Assembly (NCBI GenBank): GCA_037974665.1
Contig: CM075777.1
Location: 13,415,001-13,479,000 of the forward strand
Source of the DNA: Ehretia macrophylla
Taxonomy: Eukaryota > Streptophyta > Magnoliopsida > Boraginales > Ehretiaceae
Direction of reading: 5' to 3'
Length of the DNA: 64,000 bases
Position numbers and translations under genes: made by a program. Position 1 is the first letter of the stretch. Each line of letters opens with the position of its first letter. Under the pieces are notes generated by a model. That model did no database searches. It was not told the DNA's origin and saw nothing but the letters and a program-made list of their open reading frames with translations. Shown in pieces: positions 34,922 through 45,971 of this stretch.

Positions 34922-34952
34922 ATCAAAATTCAATCAATTTAATTGCCTTAAC

Positions 34953-35543
34953 ATGACAAATATGCGTGAAGTTCTAAGCAAGCAGACAGGAAAATCGTTG
35001 GAAGAAGGAAGCACCAGTAAGATGAATGCAGATGTTGCAGATAGTATTGCAACACTGAAAGAAGAACAGACGAAGAAATCCTTTGTGACAGATACTATTG
35101 CAGTGCCAGAAACAGAAACTGAGCAGAAAGACATTGGTTTATGTGATGTTACAACAAGAAGTGTAACAATAGAAGTTAGCACTAAAGAAATTCAAGTTGA
35201 AATGCCTCAAGTTTACAAAAATCATGCTGCACAGGATGTGATTGGATCAATACATGATGGAATCCAAACTAGAGGTAAATCCAAGCTGAACTATTGGGAC
35301 ATGGTAATGTATATGTGTTACACTTCTCTCTTAGAACCCAAACCTATGAAAAATGCTTTAGGAGATGAATTTTGGGTAAATGTTATGGAATTGAATCAGT
35401 TTATCTGTGAACTTGTTAAAATTGGAATCATTGTTTTAGACCATGTTGCAACAGAAAATCAACTGACAGATATCTCCACTAAAGCTTTAGATCCTTTGAG
35501 AATTGAAACCCTAAGGAAAGCTTTAGGGATTTGTAGTCTATAA
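34953..35543 (+). pseudogene. Copia polyprotein remnant with in-frame deletion, 196 codons, uninterrupted
   Basis: The acidic N-terminal half is unassigned linker. Then comes the copia block before RT (DVIGSIHDGIQTR, SLLEPKPMKNALGDEFWVN, MELNQF). The sequence jumps straight to the C-terminus of copia RNase H (VATENQLTDISTKALDPLRI, ETLRKALGI). The RT catalytic core and most of RNase H are missing, yet the frame is kept and ends in a natural-looking stop. No enzyme activity is expected. It is marked broken because of the missing core. Confidence 0.85.
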
Positions 35544-37369
35544 TATTGCATCATGGATTGCTACAGTAGCTTGAAAGAAGCTTGAAAAATCTGAAAGTCT
35601 AATATTCAATTCAACTTGTGATTTAGTTAGTGAACTATACTTCCTTGTACACACTGAATACTGATTGAGGAAGCTAATCTTGATGGTCTGCAAGTGTAGG
35701 AGCTTTACCTTTCTGATGACTAGGGATAAAGAGAAAAGTCTCTCTAAATCCATTCCTATATTCTATTCATCCTTGAGATTAAAAAGAAAAAAAAGGCAGG
35801 AAATAATGTGGTTTTCAAGCAATGGAAAGAGCTACTTAATCCAAAATAAAAGAGATTAGTGTGAAAGCTACCAGTTATAACATGAGCTAAAATAGTAAAA
35901 ATACATGTGAAAAGAAATACAGTGTGCAAGCTACCAGTTACAACATGAGCTGACACAAGAAAAATAGTGTTTTTCCTGCGAGATGAATAGAAGATTAGGT
36001 ATATTTGAGCTGATTGGGAGAGTTCCTACACCTTGCAGGTTTGATGGTAAAAACTATCTGTTTCAGAATTCAACCTTACACAAACACACATGATCCATTA
36101 ATTTAATCCTGGACTGAAATGAGTATTGATGAGTAAAGTTTCTTGAGTGACTTCATGCTTCCTGAACATATCATGCATTTTAATTATGTTTTAATTTTCG
36201 AAAAAAAAAAAGGGGAAAACTCAGGGGATTTTGGGCAAAGTGGAGGTACTGTGGAAAATATTATTGCAACATCGATTCTAAATTGCTTTTGGATGCAACT
36301 TATGTCAATGATTTTTTTTGTTGGTTTGGATTGCTGAACAATTTGTTTTTCAGTTTTTACTATTTTGCTTACAATTTGTCTTTTTGCCTTCACTTCATGA
36401 GACTTACAGTTTACATGCTTAGCTGTTTTTTTCTCCTATTGTGTTGTTTAGTTGCTACAATTGTGCTACTTAACTGCGCTAAAGGCTGTCCACAATCGGG
36501 TTGAATCCCTTGTGAAGTTGTTCCCTCCATTCCATCATTTTCACAAGTTTTTGTAGGAATTTGATATTCAGGGGGAGCCTTGAGCTGAAAGCAATGTTGG
36601 ACTAGCTTTTGAAACAACTACTGCTTGAATGTTGGTTGTTATCGCTCTGGAATTTTACTTTGTTTAATTTCTGCTGCTCTATTTTGGGTCCATGTTTGTG
36701 TTTGCTAATTTCTGCTAAGTCCTTTGGTCTGGTACTGTGGTTTCTTTTGGCAAAGGGGGAGACTATGGTATTGCTATTACTGCATATTGATTGTTGCTTG
36801 AGGGGGAGATGATTATTGTAACAGGTTTAGCTGCTCTACTGGTATGGCTAGTGATTGTTGTTGCTATTGAGTTTGGTTGCTGCTTCTTATTATTTTCCTG
36901 ATATAACGACTGGGTTGTTGGGATGGTTTACTGATTGTTGCAACAGGATTATCATCTTTGGGTTACTATCTTTTGTAGGGTCATTATCTTTGCTGCTTTG
37001 ATATTTTTTTTATCTATGTTTCCATTATGCTGTAACTGACTGTTGAAACATGACCATCTTTGCTCTGATACATCCTTATATGTGTTGCTGATCATTTACT
37101 TTGCTAGCTTTATTGCTTTGATACTCTGCTTCTACTTTTTTGCCTTTGGTTTGGCAAAAAAAGGGAGAAAGATATGTTGTACTGCTACTAACTGCCACTG
37201 CTTAGCTGTTGTGCTGCTATTGGCTGATCATTGTTCTAATATTGCTGTTCTACTGAATGTTGCACCAAAGATGTTCATTTGTTGCATCTGTCTTTGTGCA
37301 CTTGGGCAATAGGAGGTTACATTGACTATGATATCAGGGTTTTGCCAAAACAAAGTCAAAGGGGGAGAT
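35544..37369 (+). other. 3' non-coding region of the copia element with several polypurine tracts
   Basis: T-rich, with short hydrophobic open frames (for example 36283-36504) that I do not regard as genes. GGGGGAG occurs at 36571, 36755, 36802 and, as the functional tract next to the LTR, at 37361-37368. Confidence 0.75.
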
Positions 37370-38428
37370 TGTTAAGAAAATCAGATTGATTGGCAATTAA
37401 ATTGATTGAATTTTGATTGTTAAGGCAATTAAATTAATTGGGATTTGATTGGCTATGTTTTAGCAAAACTTATAATATTAATATACTTGTGCTTTTACCT
37501 TTTATATTGTGCAGGAAAAATCTTATGGTAACTTACCATATGAGAAGAAGATTTGTACTAATTAAGGAATGGCATTAATTGCATATTCATAAGGAAATGG
37601 AGATTAGGGTTTTATGAGTAAATGTTTTTCTTGCAGCCCAAGATGATTTACAGCAACAATTAGTTATAAATATGAGGCAAAAGGTCGCAGCAAAGATTGG
37701 GCAGAAAGTAGGTAGAAACAGAGAGCTACAAGAGAAAATACAAGAGAGTTTTATGTCCAGTGTTCCAAGTGATATTGCAACATGATCTGTGTTTGAGTCT
37801 TTTATTGTATTAAGTCTTGCATCTTTGTTTTGTTTGACAGTAAGACATGAGTGATTTGTATGAGTCTTTAAGTGATTAGATTACTGTCTCTTTTATTTAT
37901 TCTTCAGGAAAAGAAGGTGTAGTTCTCGGGAGAGAACGTTACAAGTCGAGGGGAGCTCGCTAAACCGAAGTTCGTTAAGGACTTCTTCATCTAGGCATCA
38001 ACGGTCAAGAGGGAGTCTTTACTTGTGTAAGTCCATTGATGTTGTAACTTGTTGTTTCTTAATGAACAAGTTTGTTGGACCAGGGGAGGTCCCGTGGACG
38101 TAGACCGCACAGTTGAATAACGTTAAATCTTGGTGTTCTTTATTTCTGTTATAGCTTTTTATTTCCGCTGCTATTTACTGTTACTACGCATGTTGGAACA
38201 TTAAGTAGAATAAACTTAGGAATTAGAGAAACAAATTGTTAACGGTCTGTGATAGAACTAATATTCTAGTTAATGTTGCAACATCATCTATAACAGAATT
38301 GTAACAGACTTAGTTTACACCAAGTTAATGCATCCGTTTTTAGTTTTCATCAAAAAGTTTCATAGATTAAGCATATTGGTCATCTTGCTGTGAAATTAAT
38401 CTATACTTATACTGCACAACTTCTAACA
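37370..38428 (+). repeat. 3' LTR of the copia element (1059 bp)
   Basis: TGTTAAGAAAATC to CTTCTAACA, directly after GGGGGAGAT. It carries a palindromic stretch near 38088-38112 (GGGAGGTCCCGTGGACGTAG) and ends next to AGTAG. Confidence 0.92.
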
Positions 38429-38433
38429 AGTAG

Positions 38434-39827
38434 AATCAGTATGGAAAGAATGATATACTAAGGAAGTTCAATTCACTTTATATTGATGATGGAATAAATA
38501 TGAATATTAATGTTTGTGGAGTCATTAAAAATCACCACAAAGAACCAATGCCAACAAAAGGGATAACAATGGCAAAAGGAAAGAATGTTTTAACAATGAA
38601 TGAGCGAATCTAATAGACGACCCCAGAGCAGGTATCAAAGAATGAGAACAATGGTAACAAGTATAGAATCCATTATTCCAATGGACAAATTTTAAAAGGA
38701 GAACAACTGATGCACGCGAAGAATTCATGTTATTTTCAACAAGCAATAAGGGAATGACAAGGAAAAATGGATGCCAATAGAATGAATCAAATAAGTGAAT
38801 CAACAATTATAGAGGAAACATGTATTTTGATTACGGGAAAATTAAGCTAATATTAAAAGAGAATATCAATGTCAAATTTACATATCTCAAACTCACGCTT
38901 TAGAATATATATACTACCTACCTCAAACATGATAGTCATTACCATAGTAAGAATAGAATTAACGATTTGAATCATCTAATTCAACTGATCACCTTAAATA
39001 GCCTTAAGAGTGGTTTGATTAATTCTCAAGACCTTTACTCATCTTTAAGATAACTTTAATTATGAATTAACCTCAAATAATAATAATAATAAACATATAG
39101 TAGGAAAGCGGTTCCAACTCTTAAGCTACCGCAGTCCTTCTAGCGGGTAGCCTAGTTATCACTAGATATTCCAAGTCTGAATTACATCAAATTATAATTA
39201 GCATCTATAGTTCAAGCTCAAAGATGGTTCGATCAAAGTCTCTTTTATGAGTAATATCATATCAATAATCTCATAACTTAATACTCCTCAAAATCTTGCA
39301 AGTCAAAATCGGTGAACTCAAATGATCCATACAAACATTAGGGGTCTGGGCACCGAAGCAACATTCCTCCTCAATTTAACATCACTTGGTTATCACCTTA
39401 TTAAGTTTCACTCCTTTGTCATGTTTCCTTATTTGTATCCTTAGGAAATTAAGCACTACATCCTCATTAAACATAATATTTCCAACCCTTTTAAAACCTA
39501 GCAACTAATCTCTTTGAAAGTAGCTAGTATCATACAAAGTTCATCAATTCTAATCCTTATCTTGTCACACATCCCAACTTATAGTTAAAACAAGTAAGAC
39601 ACTTAAACTAATTAAGGATCTCAACTCTTTAGCACAATGTAACACCACAATTCTCCAAGTAACATCTAGATGTCCAATCCTAACTCAAATAATCAAATAA
39701 AGCAAGAACATTTCCACTAACATCTATATCATAATCAATAAACAATTATAGTACAAGTGTAAGTTATAACACATAAGGCTAACCCACAATGGTTGGGGTT
39801 CCATTCAAGTCCAAAATCATGTATATT
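38434..39827 (-). other. Non-coding internal region of the minus-strand LTR element
   Basis: About 1.4 kb of AT-rich sequence with no protein similarity in any frame and no recognisable primer-binding site next to the LTR at 39828. Confidence 0.65.
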
Positions 39828-40441
39828 TGTCACGACCCCATTTCCGTTCACGAATATAATCTTTGATACCATAGTAAAACCTTAAGCATTATTGGGATCG
39901 TGATGCCACGAGATTAAGAAGATCACTCCTTCTAAGTTTGCTAAGGCACAATTAAAAAAAACCCAAGTACTATTATCCACAAATCAGAACATCAAGGCTA
40001 TTAAGTCAAATCGTAATGAAAAAACGGACAAAGTCTCCCTTAAAATTCGGACATTACAGTTCTTCACTTGCATAGAAAGATCACAAAACTAATTCATCCA
40101 CCACAACTACAGTTCTCCAGCAACCAACAACCAAATTCCAACACACCATTCCACAAACTAATTTCGCAAGCTATATGTCCAAGTTTTCATCTAAGCCTAA
40201 AAATATTTCTTAAAAATATGCATATTGTAACTTAAGTTCATGAATACCAAAATATCAATCCACATTTGTACAAATTATACAAACTTCATCACTAGTTAAT
40301 ATTTACAAAACTTTAGTATTTTAAAATATTCAACATCGATATCTAGGTATTTGTTAAGCAGTAAGCAACAACAGCAGCACACCAAGCGGAAACCACCACT
40401 ATCACATAAAGGCACATTTTCACCTGAAAGGGGGCATACAA
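39828..40441 (-). repeat. 5' LTR piece of the minus-strand element
   Basis: TGTCACGACCCCATTT, GGGATCGTGATGCCACGAG and following blocks match the start of 26654-27790. It is cut at 40441 where a plus-strand LTR begins. Confidence 0.8.
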
Positions 40442-41416
40442 TGTAATACCTGAGCCCGACCATGCATTTATTTATTTCATTTACATTTATTTGCTACATT
40501 ACTTTGACTTATTTTTTGGAAACGTGCATTAATATCTACTTACTTTTAGTTAATTTATAATTAACTAATTTACCCAGAACACATACTTTATTATTTTTAC
40601 TTAACTTTATTCTATTTGCCTTTAAAGTTAATTTGTGTCACTATTCCAATGGGAAGTCGGGCCCAGACCTGAACGAGTAAGATCAATATATTAATATATA
40701 AGTTTATTTAGTTATTCTAGACCTGGATCTGAACGAGTTAATTTAGTATTTTAGTAATTATATTTATTTACTATTGGACCTGAACGAGTTATCATAATAT
40801 GTTTAATAATTATGTTTATTAAGTTATCCCAGACTTGAATGAGTTAGATTAATATATTTAATAATTGCATTGGCTTGGAACTGAACGAGACATTTTATTT
40901 TTAATAAGTCCAGCTATTTAATATATATCTAAATAAGATCTAGAATAATTATTTTATTAATTTTTATTGTTATATGCATTTATTTTGTTATATTTAGTTG
41001 ACTTATATTTATTAGTAAGTTGTATTTTGTGTGCATGTAATAGATCTGATTTTATCATTTGAATTATTAGTTGTGTATTAGAAACCATTGAAAAAAAGAG
41101 AAAAAAAAGAAAAAAAAGAAAAGAAAAGTCAACCAATTATTAAGGTCAACCCATAACATGTTATGACTTAGGCATTAGTTTTGTTATAGGTTGATCTAGT
41201 CAGCATTAGAAGATGGCAAAGTAATTGAATTGTGGTGAATTATAAAACAAAAGCAAAGAAAATGATTGGACCGAGCCAACCAAAGAAAAAAAAAGAAGAA
41301 ATCGGTGGCAAGTTGAAGGCGGTAGTTTTGGTGATTAGTTGATACTACATATACTTAAGTTATTTGGAGGCATATAAAACAAAAGAATAAAGTGAAGCGG
41401 TGGCTTAGGCATTGAC
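40442..41416 (+). repeat. 5' part of a Ty3-type LTR with internal tandem repeats
   Basis: Starts TGTAATACCTGAGCCC. It contains the ~55-bp repeats at 40663-40925 and is interrupted at 41417 by a solo LTR. It may continue at 44036, where a donor-like GAAG|GTGAGG occurs at 45051-45059. Confidence 0.6.
40663..40925 (+). repeat. Five-copy degenerate repeat, unit 47-57 bp
   Basis: Units begin at about 40663, 40719, 40776, 40830 and 40877, each with a (C/G)GACCTGAACGAG-like core followed by an AT-rich tail. Confidence 0.8.
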
Positions 41417-44030
41417 TGTAACACCCCGGCCTCTCACGAGACCAGAAGTTCTATTAAACAATCTATACTCATCCCAATACCAAACCCGATCACAAAATTT
41501 AGGAAAAACGGACGGAGTTTTCCCTGTTTATAGGACGAACAGTTTACCTGCACACAACATATAAATGGACCAGTACCCTGTCTAACATACAACAACTCCT
41601 CAAGGACATCTGAGCCTTGGTTTACCGCAAAAATTCACAATCAAATGTGCATTTCTGAATACAAAGACTACCCTACTCATTCTTAAAATAACTATATACA
41701 TGCATTGAACTCAAACCTCATTAACTTATTACATAAACTAGGTTATCAAAGTACTCTAATGACTTAGTTAAGCTTAATTACATTTCTTTCATACATTAAG
41801 CATGTACAATTCATGAAGGTAAAACGTTACAACTTTTACAACTCAAGCCACATAACACGTAAGACAACTCTTCGAGCACGAACTATCACGTAATCACGAA
41901 CTTCACTTTCTTTGGATATAACCTGAAAGATTCATGATATGGAATGAGTATACAAGTAATGTATACTCAGTGAGGGAGGGGAACAGTTACGGGAAACATT
42001 TATAAGCAGATTCGCGCAATGCAACATAGGAACATCAAACATTATTAATAATAAGCAATAAACACTAGAAAGCAATTAAATACCACATTTAAAGAGGATA
42101 CAATCGGTAACCTTTATCACTCCAATTCTTCAATTCTCAACCATGATCTCGATCACGATAAGCAGGCATGAACCCCAAACACTCCAGTGGGTGTACTCCG
42201 GATGTACCCCGAAAATCCTATGACCCAACACCCCCTGGTAATCTCCGGACCAAGTGAGTGAGGGGCTCGAGCACAGAGATCGAATATCCACTAGCAAGCC
42301 CGCTGCCCCCAGTCGATATACAATACATCCGCCCCTAACACTATGGTTGCACAACCACTATGCAATGCACTTAAATCTGATGACAATTTAACAATAATAT
42401 AAAGTAATAACACATAGCAGGGATAACAAAATAGGTTGCCCTCGAGAACATGTACAATATTTGCATTTACATGGAAGTAACTATGCGGTATAAGCATTAT
42501 TATAAGAATAACTATACGAGCACAAAGGGGGTCAATGCCACATTTCTCATAACTTTCCCAAAAGCTCTCAAGTACTTTAGAAATGCATTTAAACATTATA
42601 AGCATCTACAAGTCACTAGGTGCACTCAAACAATCAATTTTCCACTTTTTCCCTTTGTTAACATAGGTTATTTAGCTTCTAACCGAAAGACAAGGTTCTC
42701 AATTCACAAACAAACTATCCTATCCTCCAACCCCCTACATTATGGCACCCTTTTAACCCTTAAGTCCACCCGATAGCCCTCGTTTTCTACAAAACACCGA
42801 TTTTTTCCCTTTATGCCTTTGAACTACACATACTCTAACCGATGTCCAAAAAAGAGTTAGAAAAGCACATCTAACACCTATATACCATAAGAACACGAGA
42901 TATATCGATCAAATCAACCCAGATTCGCTTTTACCCCGAAACCCCTTTGTTACCTAAGCTAAATTTGTAATTTTAACCAAGTTTTAGGCATTTCAAGTCC
43001 ATACAACTATAATTTTATGTTAGTTAGCATCCCTAGCATCTATTATAAGTATGAAATCAATCCAATAAGCAATTTCTTTCAAAACCCTACAATGACACTA
43101 TTCATTATCTTTTCCAACTATCAATTCCAATTTCTAGCCATAACAAATGCTATTAGCTTAAAAAGAGTGTTCTCTAGGAATTTTAGAAGATATTAGAAGC
43201 ATTCATAAGCATTTATATCACAATATACAACAATTTGTAAAACTCAACATAAAACCTAACTTTCAAAAAATACATATAAAATTATTCTCCCTCACCTAAA
43301 ACGTGCAAGGAAGCTAGGAGAAGGCTTGGAAGTTATGAAAACTCCTTGGAGATGGCTTGGCAATGATTGGAAGATCAAATTGAGCAAAATTGGCAAGAAA
43401 AGCACTATTCCGATAATTGGCTTTTTTGGCTGATTTTTGGCCTTTTTTGGCATATTTGAGTATTTTTGTGTGTTTTGTTTAGTATATATATGTATAGGAT
43501 GATTATATGGGTTGATGAGTTGGATATTTGGTTTAGGTTGTAGGTTAAAATGGATTTGAGTTTAGGTGTATTAGAATAAATGCAAGAAAACTTATTTAAG
43601 CCCAAAATAATACATAGTTTTACTATTCATATAATATCAATATATTTTTGCAAATCACTCGTCATATATGCAATGAATATAATTTTTGTGAATGTAGGCT
43701 AATTATAAGTTAAGTAATAATAGAAAAATATGAAATTTAGGAAATAAGATAATAAAAATTTTAGTTTGGGCTCAATTTAATAGAAAACTTTTTAAATGCA
43801 AGTTTTACTAAAAAGTCTATGATGAAAATAATTTGAATGTTCATTTATTATTTACTAAAGTAAATAAACTCAAAATTTTGATATTTATAAGCAATTTAAC
43901 AAATATTAGTATATAGAGAGTAAATAAACACTTAATAGCATTTTATAGGAAAAATAGGCATTTAAACAAATAGTTACACACATAAATACACATGAATGAT
44001 AAATGCATGCACTCGGAGCCGGGCGTCACA
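41417..44030 (-). repeat. Solo LTR, minus strand, 2614 bp, with TSD TTGAC
   Basis: Minus-strand reading starts TGTGACGCCCGGCTCCG at 44030 and ends GGCCGGGGTGTTACA at 41417. TTGAC flanks it at 41412-41416 and 44031-44035. Minus-strand landmarks: TTAG|GTGAGGG near 43289-43298, a GGGGCAGC/GGGCTTGCT block near 42295-42310, stem-loop 2 at 41946-41968, acceptor-like TTTCAG near 41923-41928. No internal region. Confidence 0.93.
41946..41968 (-). promoter_or_regulatory. LTR stem-loop 2, eight-pair variant
   Basis: GAGTATAC and GTATACTC pair perfectly around seven bases. It occupies the same place, after CTCACT and before the acceptor-like AG, as GAGCTT/AAGCTC in other families, but with different sequence on both arms. 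Confidence 0.65.
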
Positions 44031-44035
44031 TTGAC

Positions 44036-45971
44036 GGTCCACTAGTGTTAGGATAGACATAAGCTTAACAACAATAAATTATCTAAATCATCATTAGCAA
44101 CCTAGCATTCACTATAGTTTTATCGTCCAAGATAGCATAGCCTTCGGCATCATGAAGAATTGCCACGAAATATTGCAGCCTACACGTCTTCAGTTGTCTA
44201 TCGCACCGTATCACCTAGCTAAACCAATTCAACACCTAGACATTGCTTGTTGCTACTACCTGGTTCTATCTTCATCATAGCTGCTCAACCAATTAAATGA
44301 ATCAAATCATTGGTGTCTATAGATAGCTTATATTAGTCAGCACCTATAGATAGCTTATATTAGTCAGCACCTAGACATTGCTTGTTGCTACCACCTTGCC
44401 GCCAAGCTTAGGACCTTCAATAGCACTAGGATCGATCACTAGCGACTTACAACTAAACACATAAGTTTTGCAACCCTTAAGCATTTGCCACCTAATCATA
44501 TATCACCAACCTGCCTCATCGTCCTAGGAATATAAAAACTCAAGCTCATCGTTGGTTAATCAGCACCGCAATTTCTCATTTGCTAAATTCATCATTGTTA
44601 TCCACGAAGCAAGGTCTTTGTATCAACATCTCACTTCACCCACTGTCACCTTGCATGTCTGAGCTAAAGCCACCTAAAGCTAGGAATCAATATCCTAATA
44701 CTAGTCATCACCACCGAACAATTTCTATATAAAGGCATCATGCAGTAAGGACACACACACGAAAGCTAAATATATACATTATTTTAGTTTTTTATTACAT
44801 AAGCATAGAAAATAAAAAGACTCAGTTTAGTCCCTATTGGAACTCTGATAGTTTTTGTTGAATTTGTACTATCTTATAAACATTCGTATAAGAAATGTTG
44901 TCACCAACTCACATTGTCATCAACTTACTGCCCGATAACATATCATAATCCAATTAAACTAGAACAGGCACTATACCCACGACAGCGGGATGAGACATAA
45001 AAGCTAACATATGTGTTCATTAAAATCCACAACCGTGGCACTATTGAGCGAAGGTGAGGAAACTTTTAATAAACTCATGTTTATTTGAGTTAATTTGAGT
45101 TAATTTGTTAACTGTATATTTTAGTTATTTATAAGCTATAAAATATAAACATAATTGACTGATTATTATAAATGAATTAATATGTTTACTTGTGAGGAGG
45201 TTCCACAAACTCATGTTTAATATATATATATTAGTTATTAACTTTAACTATATTAGTTATAACTTATAAATTACACACAGTTGATTATAGATGTGAGGAA
45301 GTTTTATGTAAAGAGCATATTATTTACTATAGTTCTTTAAGGTAGAAGCTGTACTTGTAGTTTGCTCTAGTTATATCTACTTAATTTGTAGGGATATATA
45401 TATAAGTATAATAAGCTTAGTCAATTAATGGAATAGATCTAAAGTATTGATAACATTTTATTTAGGTGTTGACTAAAGAAAAATGAAATATTGGCCAAGA
45501 GTTAATCATAAATGTTTAGACTATGGCAGCTGAATTTTTTAAGATGTCTGTATGATAATAATCCTAGTACTCTTAGGCTTAAAAGAAATACTGGATGACA
45601 GGTTAGCCAAGTGACTTAAATAATGATTGACACTGGAATTGAACTAATTTTGGGTAGTTTGGAAATCAATCTTAAATGAGTAAATCTAAATAGCCTTAGA
45701 GGATGTTTAGGACCAATAAGAGATCAAGAAATGTAACCTTATACCTAAACTTGAATTGTATTTACCTACTTTACTATTGATTAATAATTAGGAATGGTAA
45801 TTGTTAATATTTATCTACTTTGCTATTGATTAATAATTGAAATAGTATTTGTTAATGTTTTAAATGATAATATATTTAGTCAAATGCTTTTAATTGTATG
45901 CTAAGGCTTTACTTGAGTTATTTTGAATTCTCAATGAATTAATATTGTTAGATATACTTGAACAGGGACAA
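44036..45971 (+). other. Gene-free segment, probably the rest of the LTR from 40442
   Basis: No coding sequence seen. Short direct repeats: a 24-base block at 44317-44340 and 44344-44367, and CACCTAGACATTGCTTGTTG at about 44233 and 44369. The only LTR-like landmark is the donor-like motif at 45051-45059. Confidence 0.4.

Larger units (their letters stand above)
33868..38428 (+). mobile_element. Deleted copia (Sirevirus-like) element with LTRs in inverted orientation
   Basis: The right LTR (37370-38428) is in plus orientation after a proper polypurine tract. The left LTR (33868-34921) is its reverse complement. Between them lie a 196-codon polyprotein remnant and 1.8 kb of non-coding DNA. The flanks are GGTAG (33863-33867) and AGTAG (38429-38433), a four-of-five match to a target duplication. 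No 5' LTR in normal orientation, no primer-binding site, gag or integrase. Several GGGGGAG tracts upstream of the 3' LTR (36571, 36755, 36802, 37361) are a feature known from Sireviruses. Confidence 0.85.
26654..40441 (-). mobile_element. Minus-strand non-coding LTR element (LARD-like), split by two insertions
   Basis: Read on the minus strand: 5' LTR piece 40441-39828, internal 39827-33553, polypurine tract, 3' LTR 33552-26654. Two later elements sit inside (27793-32227 and 33868-38428). Without them the internal region is about 1.7 kb and has no gag or pol similarity, so the element looks non-autonomous. The 5' LTR is cut at 40441 by another LTR. Confidence 0.75.

Noticed and set aside
36283..36504. 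Possible env-like membrane protein after copia pol
   Set aside because: The Sirevirus-like context made this worth a look, but the frame is short, starts anywhere in T-rich sequence and has no signal peptide or glycoprotein pattern that can be defended.
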